Of a stretch of DNA of 64,000 nucleotides, positions 25,126 to 34,017 are shown piece by piece (position 1 is the first letter of the stretch; each line of letters opens with the position of its first letter). The notes under the pieces were generated by a model, which did no database searches, was not told where the DNA came from, and was given only the letters and a program-made list of their open reading frames with translations. Source of the DNA: Pseudomonas sp. AKS31 (lineage in GTDB: Bacteria > Pseudomonadota > Gammaproteobacteria > Pseudomonadales > Pseudomonadaceae); NCBI RefSeq assembly GCF_023634765.1, contig NZ_JAMLFX010000013.1:50154-114153 (forward strand), read 5' to 3'. Both the position numbers and the translations under genes were made by a program.

Positions 25126-26841
25126 CTAAACCTTGGCACTGACCTCACTGCGATTGACCAGCGCCTCAAGTGCGCCCCTCAAACTCGCAGCCTTGTCACC
25201 CACCAGCAAATGCCAAACGCCACCGTCCAACTGGCTGACACCCTGGCAGCCCAATTCCTTCAACTGCGCCTCGGACAGTGCTTTGCCATCCGCCAGCAGC
25301 AAGCGAATTCGCGTCATCGCGATGCAATCCAGTTGCAGCACATTGCCGCCGCCACCCAGTGCATTCAGCCATTTCTGTGCCTCGGCGCCCGCGACCATCA
25401 CTGCTTTTTGCTCTTCGACAACGGCTACAGATTCGGCAATAACAGCACGCCCCAGCGCCGGCATCGCCAGGCGAATTTCATCAGCAATGCTGTCGGCCAG
25501 CGGCCCGACCACTACCTGCAAACTCCCACCTTTACCCGGACGCACCACCGCCATCGCACCCAGCGCTTTCAGTTCGGCATCCGAGGCCTTGTTACGATCA
25601 ACCATCTCCAGTCGCAATCGCGTGGTGCAAGCGCCAACAGTCAGCAGGTTTTCAGCGCCGCCCAATGCTTTGATGTAGGCACTGGCGCGCTCGTTTTCAG
25701 TCAGTACGGCTTTCTCACTGACAGCGACATCTTCTCGGCCGGGTGTCTTCAGGTTGAATCGACGGATGCAGAAATCAAACACGGCGTAATAGACGACTGC
25801 GTAAGCCAGGCCGACAGGAAACACCATCCAACCGTTAGTGGATTTGCCCCAGCCGAGAATCATGTCGATGAAGCCGCCAGAGAACGTAAAGCCCAAATGG
25901 ATATTCAGCGCATTGGTGATCGCCATCGCCAGCCCGGTCAGCAGCGCGTGCAACAGAAACAGCAGCGGCGCCAAAAACATGAAGGCGAATTCGATCGGCT
26001 CGGTCACCCCGGTCAGGAACGAAGTCAGCGCCATCGACAGGAAGATCCCGCCCATGACCTTGCGCCGCTCTGGCAAAGCATTGCGATACATCGCCAGGCA
26101 CGCCGCCGGCAGGCCGAAGATCATCATCGGGAACATGCCGGTCATGAACTGGCCGCCCTTCGGATCGCCAGCGAAGTAGCGCGACAGGTCACCCGTGACC
26201 AAGGCTCCGGTAGTCGGATCGGTGAAGTTGCCGAACACAAACCACGCCATGTTGTTGAGGATGTGGTGCAGGCCGGTGACGATCAGCAGGCGGTTGAACA
26301 CGCCAAACACGAACGCGCCGATACTGCCGCTTTCCATCATCAGCGCGCCGAAGGCATTGATGCCATGCTGGATCGGCGGCCAGATATAACCGAACACCAC
26401 GCCCAGACCGACCGCCGCGAACCCGGTGACAATCGGCACAAACCGTCGGCCACCAAAGAACGCCAGGTACTCCGGCAGCTTGATGTCCTTGAAGCGGTTG
26501 TACAGCGCGCCGGCCATCAGGCCGCTGACGATACCAGCGAGCATGCCCATGTTGATGGTCGAATCGAGCACCTTCAGCGTGGAAATCATCACCAGATAAC
26601 CGATCACCCCGGCCAGACCGGCGGTGCCGTTATTGTCCTTGGCGAAACCGACGGCGATGCCGATGGCGAAGATCATCGCCAGGTTGGCGAAGATCACTTG
26701 CCCGGCATCGTGGATGATCGCGATGTTCAAAAGGTCGGTGTCACCCAGACGCAGCAGCAGACCGGCAATCGGCAGGATCGCGATCGGCAGCATCAGCGCG
26801 CGGCCGAGGCGTTGCAGTCCTTCGATGAAGAGTTGGTACAT
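25126..26841 (-). CDS. nagE: PTS N-acetylglucosamine transporter, EIICB with an extra EIIB-like domain
   Basis: The product is a 571-residue inner-membrane permease that imports GlcNAc and phosphorylates it. Residues 1-360 form the EIIC channel with many hydrophobic helices, including LHHILNN and GVTEPIEFAFMF. The EIIB domain at about 385-460 has the phospho-cysteine C405 in VGACTTRLRLEM. A second EIIB-like domain at about 485-560 has LDCIAMTRIRL: aligned on the TR pair, the catalytic position is Ala508 and the nearby C506 is shifted, so this copy is probably inactive. The GGGAG Shine-Dalgarno supports the ATG at 26839-26841. It is the last gene of the nag operon and receives phosphate from the EIIA-HPr-EI fusion encoded just upstream. 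Confidence 0.96.
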   Translation of the reverse strand: MYQLFIEGLQRLGRALMLPIAILPIAGLLLRLGDTDLLNIAIIHDAGQVIFANLAMIFAIGIAVGFAKDNNGTAGLAGVIGYLVMISTLKVLDSTINMGMLAGIVSGLMAGALYNRFKDIKLPEYLAFFGGRRFVPIVTGFAAVGLGVVFGYIWPPIQHGINAFGALMMESGSIGAFVFGVFNRLLIVTGLHHILNNMAWFVFGNFTDPTTGALVTGDLSRYFAGDPKGGQFMTGMFPMMIFGLPAACLAMYRNALPERRKVMGGIFLSMALTSFLTGVTEPIEFAFMFLAPLLFLLHALLTGLAMAITNALNIHLGFTFSGGFIDMILGWGKSTNGWMVFPVGLAYAVVYYAVFDFCIRRFNLKTPGREDVAVSEKAVLTENERASAYIKALGGAENLLTVGACTTRLRLEMVDRNKASDAELKALGAMAVVRPGKGGSLQVVVGPLADSIADEIRLAMPALGRAVIAESVAVVEEQKAVMVAGAEAQKWLNALGGGGNVLQLDCIAMTRIRLLLADGKALSEAQLKELGCQGVSQLDGGVWHLLVGDKAASLRGALEALVNRSEVSAKV

Positions 26842-26876
26842 GGTGGTTCTCCCGGCTCTTTATAGAGAGCTTGTTG

Positions 26877-29390
26877 TTAGGGCAGCGGCCAATGCTGGTG
26901 GCAGGCGTGACGCACGGCGGCGGCGCTGCTCAGCTTGAGCAGGTCGCGACTCAGGCGCTGACATTCGGCTTCGTGCAGTTGACGCACGCGGTCCTTGATT
27001 TCACCGATCTGCACCGGGCTGACCGACAGTTCGCTCACGCCGAGGCCGATCAAGACGGGGGTGGCCAGCGGATCGGAGGCGAGGGCGCCGCAGACGCCGA
27101 CCCAACGCTTGTGCACTGCCGCGCCTTCGCAGGTCATGGCGATCAGACGCAGCAGCGCCGGGTGCAAGGCGTCGACGCGGGCAGCCAGACCCGCATGATC
27201 GCGATCCATGGCCAAGGTATATTGGGAGAGATCGTTGGTGCCGATGGAGAGGAAGTCCGCGTGTTCGGCCAGTTGTTCGGCCTGCAATGCGGCGGCGGGG
27301 ACTTCAATCATCACGCCGATTTCCGGGCGTTGGGTGATGTTCAGTTCCAGGCACAACGCATCGACGCGCTCACGAATGTGCAGCAGCTCGTCGACTTCGG
27401 TGACCATCGGCAACAGGATCCGGCAGCGGCGCAGAGGGCTGACTTGCAGCAAAGCACGCAGTTGCTGGTCGAGAATTTCCGGGCGCGCCTGAGCCAGACG
27501 AATGCCGCGCAGACCGAGCACCGGATTGGCTTCGGCGGGCAGCGGCAGGTAGTCGAGTTGCTTGTCGCCGCCGACGTCAATGGTGCGGATGATCACCGAG
27601 TGCTCGCCCATCGCATCCAGCACGCCTTGATAGGCTGCACGCTGTTCTTCGACATCCGGCGCGGTCTGACGATCAACGAACAAAAACTCGGTGCGCAGCA
27701 GACCGACGCCATCGGCGCCATTGGCAAAGGCATCTGCCGCTTCACCGCTGGAGGCGACATTGGCGACCACTTCGATGGTCACGCCATTGCGGGTTTCTGC
27801 TGGCAAGTGAGCCTTGGCTTGTTGCGCATCGCGACGTTGCTGGCGGTCGAATTGCGCCTGCTGAACCTCAGCCAGACGTTCGGCATTCGGCGTCAGTTCG
27901 AGGCGACCAGTGTCGGCATCGAGCACCACCGCTTGGCCTTGTAGCTGATCAAGCAAGGCAGAACCCAACGCCACGATGCACGGCAGACCTTTGCCGCGGG
28001 CGAGAATCGCCACATGAGAAGTCGCGCCACCCTCGGCCATGCACAACCCGGCAACGCCTTGCGCGCAGAGTTGCAGCAGATCCGATGGAGTCAGTTCGTG
28101 AGCCGCGACGATGGCACCGGCCGGCACGTCGTAATGCCAGGCTTCGCCGAGCAGAGCGCGCAATACCCGTTGTTTGAGGTCGCGCAGATCGTTGGCGCGT
28201 TCGGCCAGCAATGCGCTGCCGGTGTGTTGCAGCACTTCGCACTGCACGTCGATCGATTGACTCCATGCATGCGTCGCTGCAGCACCTTGCTCAATGGATT
28301 TCTGTGCAGCATCAAGCAGCGCCGGGTCTTCGAGCAGTGCCAGATGCGCGGCGAAGATCGCTTCTTCGTCGGCATTCCTGTGTTTTTTCGCTTGGGCGAG
28401 GGTGCCGTCGATTTCGTTGCGCACCTGAGTCAGCGCCGCGTCGAGCACCTGCTGCTGTTGCAACGGATCATGATTGCCTGCATCCGCCGGCAAACTGATT
28501 GCGTTCAAGCGAAACAGCGGCCCACCGACCAGCCCAGGCGCAGCGCACACACCGTGCAACACCCCAGCCTCTGCCGGACGTTTGCGTGGCGCAACACTGA
28601 GCGGCGCAGCGGCGTGATGATCATCCGGCAGCGCCGTGGCCAACGCGCTGAGCAACGCTTGCAACGCTGCTTCGGCATCCGGCCCCTGACAACTGACCTG
28701 CACTTCGTCCTGTTCGCCAACCGCGAGGCCCATCAAACCGATCAGGCTGTTGCACGGCGCCGATTTACCGGCGAAGTGCAGTTGCGACTGGCTCTTGAAA
28801 CCTTGCGCAGTTTGCCGAATCAGCGCAGCCGGGCGGGCATGCAGACCGCCGCGATGGGCCACCTGCACATGGCCGTGAACCTCAGGCCCGCCGACAACTG
28901 CTGCATTCGCCGCCGAACCGTTGCGCGCAACAATGTGCAGCAACGGCTCGCCGACTTTCACTGCTTTGAGCGTAATCGGCCGCACCTGAAAATCCTGGCT
29001 GTTGGTCAGAATCAACAGGCTGACAAGGCTTTTGCATTGCTGGCCGACCTTGTCCAGGTCGTAGCGCAGCAACGGCTGGCCCTTGGTCACGCGGCCACCT
29101 TCCTTGACCAGCATCGAGAAGCCTTCGCCGTTCAACTCAACGGTGTCGAGGCCCAGGTGCAAAAGGATTTCTGCGCCGTTGTCAGCACGTACGGTGAGCG
29201 CGTGGCCGGTGCGGGCGACGTGAATGATCACCCCGGCGCACGGCGAATACAGTGTGTCGTTGATTGGGTCGATGGCAATGCCGTCACCCATCGCGCCGCT
29301 GGCGAACACCGCGTCCGGGACTTTGGCGAGCGTGAGCACCGGGCCGCTGAGCGGGGCGCTGAGGGTCAGCTCTTTATTGTTGTTGTGCAT
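26877..29390 (-). CDS. nagF: PTS EIIA-HPr-EI fusion protein for GlcNAc
   Basis: The product is an 837-residue fusion of three soluble PTS components. EIIA(Glc-type) at about 10-150 has H63 and H78 (TGHALTV and LLHLGLDTVEL). HPr at about 172-255 has H184 in GGLHARPAA. Enzyme I at about 275-837 has H459 in GGATSHVAILARG, a PEP-binding barrel and the signature DFLSIGTNDLSQYTLAMDR. It carries phosphate from PEP to NagE, so the GlcNAc system needs no separate EI or HPr. It also appears under the name ptsP in annotations. A REP doublet lies between it and the upstream sugar-phosphate deaminase gene; nagE follows 35 bp downstream. Confidence 0.96.
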   Translation of the reverse strand: MHNNNKELTLSAPLSGPVLTLAKVPDAVFASGAMGDGIAIDPINDTLYSPCAGVIIHVARTGHALTVRADNGAEILLHLGLDTVELNGEGFSMLVKEGGRVTKGQPLLRYDLDKVGQQCKSLVSLLILTNSQDFQVRPITLKAVKVGEPLLHIVARNGSAANAAVVGGPEVHGHVQVAHRGGLHARPAALIRQTAQGFKSQSQLHFAGKSAPCNSLIGLMGLAVGEQDEVQVSCQGPDAEAALQALLSALATALPDDHHAAAPLSVAPRKRPAEAGVLHGVCAAPGLVGGPLFRLNAISLPADAGNHDPLQQQQVLDAALTQVRNEIDGTLAQAKKHRNADEEAIFAAHLALLEDPALLDAAQKSIEQGAAATHAWSQSIDVQCEVLQHTGSALLAERANDLRDLKQRVLRALLGEAWHYDVPAGAIVAAHELTPSDLLQLCAQGVAGLCMAEGGATSHVAILARGKGLPCIVALGSALLDQLQGQAVVLDADTGRLELTPNAERLAEVQQAQFDRQQRRDAQQAKAHLPAETRNGVTIEVVANVASSGEAADAFANGADGVGLLRTEFLFVDRQTAPDVEEQRAAYQGVLDAMGEHSVIIRTIDVGGDKQLDYLPLPAEANPVLGLRGIRLAQARPEILDQQLRALLQVSPLRRCRILLPMVTEVDELLHIRERVDALCLELNITQRPEIGVMIEVPAAALQAEQLAEHADFLSIGTNDLSQYTLAMDRDHAGLAARVDALHPALLRLIAMTCEGAAVHKRWVGVCGALASDPLATPVLIGLGVSELSVSPVQIGEIKDRVRQLHEAECQRLSRDLLKLSSAAAVRHACHQHWPLP

Positions 29391-29422
29391 GGCTCGGTCT
29401 CATCAGTAATTTCGCTGATCCC

Positions 29423-29508
29423 TGTAGGAGCTGCCGAAGGCTGCGATCTTTTGATCTTGTTTTTTGTGAATCAAAATCAAAAGATCGCAGCCTTCGGCAG
29501 CTCCTACA
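29423..29508. repeat. inverted REP doublet inside the nag operon
   Basis: A complete inward pair of the TGTAGGAGCTGC family lies between nagB-II (stop at 29521) and nagF (start at 29390), both on the minus strand. Within an operon such a structure can protect the upstream message from 3' exonucleases and lower downstream expression. Confidence 0.9.
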
Positions 29509-29520
29509 GGTTTTCTTCAA

Positions 29521-30543
29521 TTAATGCGTGCGGGTCACTTTGCTCAGGTGACGTGGCTGATCCGGGTCCATGCCACGGGCCACGGCCAGACCTGCGGCCA
29601 TCACGTAGAAGCTCTGGATCGCCAGAATCGGATCAAGGGCCGGGTGCTCGGCGCGGGTCAGGGTCAGGTCGCGCTCGCTGACATCGTCCGGTGCAGCGAG
29701 TAATACGCGAGCACCGCGTTGGCGCATTTCCGCCGCGAGACTCAACAGACCTGCCTGCTCGGCGCCGCGTGGTGCGAAGACCAGCAGCGGGTAGTGTTCG
29801 TCGATCAGTGCCATCGGGCCGTGACGGACTTCGGCGCTGCTGAACGCTTCGGCCTGAATCGCCGAGGTTTCCTTGAATTTCAGCGCCGCCTCTTGGGCGA
29901 TGGCAAACCCGGCACCCCTGCCGATGACCATCAAACGCTCGCAATCGCGCAGCGCTTCGATGGCCACGCTCCAGTCCTGTTTGGCGGCTTCGCGCAGGCC
30001 TTCCGGCAGGGCATTGCCAGCCTCGAGCAATTCGCTGTCCTCTTTCCAGTGCGCAATCAACCGGGCACTGGCGCTGAGGGTGGCGATAAAACTCTTGGTC
30101 GCGGCGACGCTGCTTTCAGTCCCGGCGAGCAGTGGCACGCTGAACTCACACGCGGCTTCCAATGGCGAATCGGCGGCGTTGACCATCGACACACTGAGCG
30201 CGCCTCGCTTGCGCAACAGGCGCAGGCTGTTGACCAGGTCCGGGCTCTGCCCCGATTGCGAAAAGGCGAACGCGACCTGACCGCTGACTTTCAACGGCGC
30301 CTGCTGCATGGTCACCACCGACATCGGCAACGACGCCACCGGCACACCCAATTGCTGCATGGTCAGGTAGGCGAAGTAGCTCGCCGCATGGTCGGAACTG
30401 CCGCGAGCCACAGTCATTGCCACTTGCGGTGGCTGACGGCGCAGGCGCCCGGCGATCTCGATCATTGCCGGGTCGAGTTGTTGCAGTTGGGCTTGCACGG
30501 CCTCGAACGAGGACAGCGCCTCCTCAAGCATTTTTGAAGTCAA
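29521..30543 (-). CDS. nagB-II: SIS-domain glucosamine-6-phosphate deaminase, NagB-II type
   Basis: The product is a 340-residue protein with two SIS (sugar isomerase) domains like the C-terminal half of GlmS (ARGSSDHAASYFAYLTMQ, then SQSGQSPDLVNSLRLL and ESSVAATKSF). It lacks the GlmS glutaminase domain. In the nag operon the expected reaction is GlcN-6-P to Fru-6-P plus ammonia, the NagB-II role described in Shewanella; classical NagB is absent from this locus. The start is a TTG at 30541-30543, six bases after AAGGAG; an ATG four codons later (30531) is the alternative. It overlaps the end of nagA by 20 nt. Confidence 0.87.
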   Translation of the reverse strand: MTSKMLEEALSSFEAVQAQLQQLDPAMIEIAGRLRRQPPQVAMTVARGSSDHAASYFAYLTMQQLGVPVASLPMSVVTMQQAPLKVSGQVAFAFSQSGQSPDLVNSLRLLRKRGALSVSMVNAADSPLEAACEFSVPLLAGTESSVAATKSFIATLSASARLIAHWKEDSELLEAGNALPEGLREAAKQDWSVAIEALRDCERLMVIGRGAGFAIAQEAALKFKETSAIQAEAFSSAEVRHGPMALIDEHYPLLVFAPRGAEQAGLLSLAAEMRQRGARVLLAAPDDVSERDLTLTRAEHPALDPILAIQSFYVMAAGLAVARGMDPDQPRHLSKVTRTH

Positions 30544-31630
30544 TGTCTTCTCCTTCGACCATGACGGCGGTCAGTGTGAGTGAGCGATCCAGCCGCACGC
30601 AGTCGGCCCAGGCCCCAGGTGCAAGGCGCCCGCGTTCAGTAATGCCGAGATAGTCGGCGGGGAATTGCGAAAGACGTTGCGAGGCCTCGCTGATCGGCAA
30701 ACCGATCTTCACCAGGTTGCGCAGGGCCTGATCCATGGTCAGCGTGCTGCCGGCCAACGTGCCGTCCGGCAGGCGTACGCCGCCCAGGCATTTGGTCACG
30801 GTGTGGCTGCCGAGCTTGTATTCGCCATCGGGCATGCCGGCAGCGGCGGTCGAATCGGTGACGCAATACAGGCAAGGGATCGAGCGCAGGGCCACGCGGA
30901 TCGCGCCGGGATGCACGTGCAGCAAATCCGGGATCAGCTCGGCGAATTTGGCGTGGGCCAGCGCGGCGCCGACGATGCCCGGCTCGCGGTGATGCAGCGG
31001 GCTCATGGCGTTATAGAGATGGGTGAAACTGGTCGCGCCGGCATCGAGGGCGGCAACGCCTTCCTCGTAACTGCCGAGGGTGTGGCCGATCTGCATGCGG
31101 ATGCCACGGCTGCTCAGCTCACGGATCAAACCGTCGTGGCCGGCGATTTCCGGGGCGATGGTGATCACCCGGATCGGCGCCAGTGCCAGATATTCTTCGA
31201 CTTCGGCCATCAACGCGGTGTGGGCGAAGTTCGGTTGCGCGCCGAGTTTTCCCGGGTTGATGTACGGGCCTTCGAGGTGTACGCCGAGGACCCGCGCAGC
31301 ACCTTGCGGACGCTGTTCGCAGAATTCTCCGACTTCCTTCAGCACGCTGGAGATCTCGGCGCTCGGCGCGGTCATGGTGGTGGCCAGCAGCGAGGTGGTG
31401 CCGAAACGCACGTGGGTTCTGGTGATGGTTTCGAAAGCGCTGGCGCCTTCCATGATGTCTTTACCACCGCCGCCGTGGACGTGCAGGTCAATGAAACCCG
31501 GGAGCAGATACGGCAGGTCATTGTCGGCCGGATCGCAGGGTACGCCTTCGATCGACACGACTTTGCCGTGTTCGTGGATCAGCCGGCCGCGAATCCAGCC
31601 GCTGGCGGTAAGGATGTTGTCTTCGGACAT
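30524..31630 (-). CDS. nagA: N-acetylglucosamine-6-phosphate deacetylase
   Basis: The product is a 368-residue amidohydrolase that removes acetate from GlcNAc-6-P, giving GlcN-6-P. Metal-site motifs are visible: GFIDLHVHGGGGKD at about 45-58, HLEGPYINPGKLGAQ with the metal-binding Glu, and THLYNAMSPLHHREPG. The catalytic aspartate lies in VTDSTAAAGMPDGEY. The ATG at 31628-31630 is 40 bp after nagR. The end overlaps the deaminase gene, so nagA and nagB-II are translationally coupled. Confidence 0.96.
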   Translation of the reverse strand: MSEDNILTASGWIRGRLIHEHGKVVSIEGVPCDPADNDLPYLLPGFIDLHVHGGGGKDIMEGASAFETITRTHVRFGTTSLLATTMTAPSAEISSVLKEVGEFCEQRPQGAARVLGVHLEGPYINPGKLGAQPNFAHTALMAEVEEYLALAPIRVITIAPEIAGHDGLIRELSSRGIRMQIGHTLGSYEEGVAALDAGATSFTHLYNAMSPLHHREPGIVGAALAHAKFAELIPDLLHVHPGAIRVALRSIPCLYCVTDSTAAAGMPDGEYKLGSHTVTKCLGGVRLPDGTLAGSTLTMDQALRNLVKIGLPISEASQRLSQFPADYLGITERGRLAPGAWADCVRLDRSLTLTAVMVEGEDIDFKNA

Positions 31631-31670
31631 TTTGGTTCTCGCTTGTGGCCGCGCTTATCGACGCAGCTCT

Positions 31671-32402
31671 TTATCTACGAAGCTCTGCAACAAAGTCGTA
31701 GTAGTCGTTGCGGCAATAGGTGTCGGTGACTTCGATCGGCGTGTTGTCTTCGAGGTAGCCGACCCGGGTCATCAGCAGCATCGCGGTGCCGGGGGCGATG
31801 CCGACCAGCGCGGCGAACTCGTCCGAGGCGTTGATCGCCTGGATGTGCTGCAGGGCGCGGACGATCGGTTTGCCGATGCCGTCGAGGTATTCGTAGAGCG
31901 AATCACCGACCAATTGCGGCTTGGGCATGATCGAGGCGGGCAGGGTGCTCATTTCGATGGCCATGACCGTGTCATCGGCTTTGCGCAGACGCTTCATGCG
32001 CGCGACCTTGTCGTTCGGCGACAGGCTGAGGCGGATCAGTTCTTCGTGGGTCGGCAGGGTGATTTCCCGCTCCAGCCATTGCGAGCTGGGTACGAAACCC
32101 TTGAGGCGGAGCATTTCGCTGAAACCCGAAAGGCGTGACAGCGGTTGTTCGAGGCGTGGTGTGATGAAGGTGCCGGAACCTTGCAAACGACGGATCAGGC
32201 CTTGATCGAGCAGGACTTCCAGGGCCTTGCGCGCAGTCACCCGGGAGATGCCCAGTTGCTCGCTGAGGTTGCGTTCCGAAGGCATTGCCTGTTCGGACTT
32301 CCACTGCCCGGCATGAATCGCCGCTTCCAGATTGCGCGCCAGCTGCAAGTACAGCGGCGTCGGCTGGGAGTCGTCCGGGCGTAGGGTATGGAGGTCGTTC
32401 AT
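31671..32402 (-). CDS. nagR: GntR/HutC-family transcriptional regulator of the nag operon
   Basis: The product has 243 residues: an N-terminal winged helix (PLYLQLARNLEAAIHAG ... PSERNLSEQLGISRVTARKALEVLLDQGLIRRLQGSGTFI) and a C-terminal UTRA effector domain from about 100. It is expected to sense an amino-sugar phosphate, as DasR/YvoA proteins do, and to repress the operon it heads. The ATG at 32400-32402 (MNDLHTLRPDD) has GGAA at good spacing; an ATG three codons upstream abuts that element and was not chosen. Two related sites upstream (32459-32480 and 32532-32555) are likely operators. Confidence 0.93.
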   Translation of the reverse strand: MNDLHTLRPDDSQPTPLYLQLARNLEAAIHAGQWKSEQAMPSERNLSEQLGISRVTARKALEVLLDQGLIRRLQGSGTFITPRLEQPLSRLSGFSEMLRLKGFVPSSQWLEREITLPTHEELIRLSLSPNDKVARMKRLRKADDTVMAIEMSTLPASIMPKPQLVGDSLYEYLDGIGKPIVRALQHIQAINASDEFAALVGIAPGTAMLLMTRVGYLEDNTPIEVTDTYCRNDYYDFVAELRR

Positions 32403-32458
32403 GTAGGGCATTTCCGTCGCGAGTATAGGATTGTTGTTGCTCGCTTGTGGGGCGGAAA

Positions 32459-32480
32459 TTAATACCACTTGAATACCATG
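32459..32480. promoter_or_regulatory. putative NagR operator, proximal copy
   Basis: TTAATACCACTTGAATACCA contains two ATACCA words spaced 11 bp apart. Thirteen to fourteen bases are repeated in inverted orientation about 65 bp further upstream. It lies about 57 bp before the nagR start. Confidence 0.55.
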
Positions 32481-32531
32481 TCAACGCGATGAAACAGCGC
32501 CATGTCTAATGAATTGGCGGTATTCAGGGGG

Positions 32532-32555
32532 TGTGGTTTCAAGTGGTATTAGTGG
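32532..32555. promoter_or_regulatory. putative NagR operator, distal copy
   Basis: TTCAAGTGGTATTA (32538-32551) is the exact reverse complement of the core of the proximal site. In this copy TGGT occurs three times at roughly 10-bp intervals, one helical turn apart. Two sites in opposite orientation could support looping. Confidence 0.5.
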
Positions 32556-32570
32556 TGGGCTAGGAAAAGC

Positions 32571-32650
32571 AAAAGATCGCAGCCTGCGGCAGCTCCTACA
32601 GTTGAGAGTGGTATCACCCTTGTAGGAGCTGCCGCAGGCTGCGATCTTTT
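32571..32650. repeat. outward REP doublet (TGTAGGAGCTGC family)
   Basis: Back-to-back units, both with the variant CTGCCGCAGGCTGCG in place of GCCGAAGGC. It lies between nagR and the L,D-transpeptidase gene. Confidence 0.9.
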
Positions 32651-32689
32651 TGATTTATTTTTTAATGCCGACCAATGGTCGTGAGGAAG

Positions 32690-33205
32690 TTAAGGGCGGA
32701 TCTCGACCATCGTGCCGTCCGGCACCAGGTTCCACACTTCGCGCATGTCGACGTTACGCATGGCGACGCAGCCGTCAGTCCAGTCGAGGGTGTGGAACAG
32801 GTCTTCCGGGGTTTCTTCCGAGTCCGGCGTGCCGTGGATCATGATCATCCCGCCGGGCTCGACGCCTTCACGCCGGGCGCGGGCCGAATCGCTGATGTTC
32901 GGGTAGGAAATGTGCATCGACAGATTGAATTTGTCGCTGGTCTTGCGCCAGTCGATCCAATAGAAACCTTCCGGCGTGCGCTTGTCGCCCTCTATCAGTT
33001 TCGGGCCTTTCTTCGCGCCTTTGCCCAAGGAAATGCGATAGGTCTTAAACGGCTTGCCGTCGGCGATCAACTGCAGTTGATGAGCCGCTTTGAGCACCAG
33101 GACTTTCTCGATGAGCGGGGTATTCGACGGCGTCACGGTGGTCACGAATGACGCTTGGGAGACGGTAACGAACGACAGGCAAAACAGGGCAAGCAACCAG
33201 CGCAT
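32690..33205 (-). CDS. L,D-transpeptidase (YkuD family)
   Basis: The product is a 171-residue exported enzyme. MRWLLALFCLSFVTVSQASF is a signal peptide, followed by the YkuD domain with HGTPDSEETPEDLFHTLDWTDGCVAMRN, which holds the conserved His and the catalytic Cys (DGCVAM). Such enzymes make 3-3 peptidoglycan crosslinks or attach proteins to the wall; the exact substrate cannot be read here. The ATG at 33203-33205 follows GGGGAA. The frame extends 13 codons further upstream without signal-peptide character. It is monocistronic. Confidence 0.92.
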   Translation of the reverse strand: MRWLLALFCLSFVTVSQASFVTTVTPSNTPLIEKVLVLKAAHQLQLIADGKPFKTYRISLGKGAKKGPKLIEGDKRTPEGFYWIDWRKTSDKFNLSMHISYPNISDSARARREGVEPGGMIMIHGTPDSEETPEDLFHTLDWTDGCVAMRNVDMREVWNLVPDGTMVEIRP

Positions 33206-33262
33206 TGAAACGATTCCCCAAGGAGTGACGCAAATAACCAACATTTTATATGTATGTGTACA

Positions 33263-33293
33263 TGTAGGAGCTGCCGAAGGCTGCGATCTTTTT
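33263..33293. repeat. single REP unit (TGTAGGAGCTGC family)
   Basis: One forward unit without a partner, between the transpeptidase and Nudix genes. A solitary unit suggests a decayed doublet. Confidence 0.85.
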
Positions 33294-33318
33294 GTCGGCC
33301 ATCACGCCAATGTCTTGA

Positions 33319-33870
33319 TTAAATAATCACCGGCTGCGCCAACGGCGGAATCGATTCCGACCGAACCCGATACGCCTCGATACGTCGATCAGCGAAGAAG
33401 CATTCTAAGGTACGCCCCACCGTGCGGAAAGCCAGCTCGTCCCAGGGAATGTCGGCTTCGTCGAATAGTTGTACTTCGAGGCTCTCGGGGCCGGCGGCGA
33501 AGTCTAGGTCCACCAGCTCGGCGCGGAAGAACACGTGCACCTGACTGATGTGCGGCACGTCGATCAGCGTGTAGATGCTCAGGTTGCGCACCCGGGCGCA
33601 GGCTTCTTCGGCGGTTTCGCGTACGGCGGCCTGCTCGATGGTTTCGCCGTTCTCCATGAAACCGGCGGGCAAGGTCCAATAACCGAGACGCGGCTCGATG
33701 GCGCGGCGGCAGAGCAACACTTTTGTTCCCCAGGTCGGTACGCAACCGGCAACGATATTGGGGTTTTGATAGTGAATGGTCTGACAGCGGTCACAGACAA
33801 ATCGCAGCCGCGAATCGCCTTCGGGAATGCGCTGGGTGACCGGGTTACCGCAGTGGCTGCAAAATTTCAT
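33319..33870 (-). CDS. Nudix hydrolase with N-terminal zinc ribbon
   Basis: The product has 183 residues. It begins with a zinc ribbon (MKFCSHCGNP ... FVCDRCQTIHY, two C-x2-C pairs), followed by a Nudix domain with the box GFMENGETIEQAAVRETAEEA (about 77-97), keeping the catalytic RE..EE core. The usual final Gly of the box is replaced by Cys. This layout is related to the NudC-type NADH pyrophosphatases but is shorter, so the substrate is open. AGGAAG supports the ATG at 33868-33870. It is divergent from a second Nudix gene 147 bp away. Confidence 0.92.
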   Translation of the reverse strand: MKFCSHCGNPVTQRIPEGDSRLRFVCDRCQTIHYQNPNIVAGCVPTWGTKVLLCRRAIEPRLGYWTLPAGFMENGETIEQAAVRETAEEACARVRNLSIYTLIDVPHISQVHVFFRAELVDLDFAAGPESLEVQLFDEADIPWDELAFRTVGRTLECFFADRRIEAYRVRSESIPPLAQPVII

Positions 33871-34017
33871 GCTGGGCTTCCTGAATGCTGCGCCTATCTT
33901 GGCGTGCAGCGGTGCCGGTCGGCAAGTTGTCGTTTCGCGACACGACGGGTTTCGGGGGCTTGGGCGCTCGCAACGATTGGTGCATGATGCAGAGTAAGGC
34001 ACAGATCGAGAACACTC

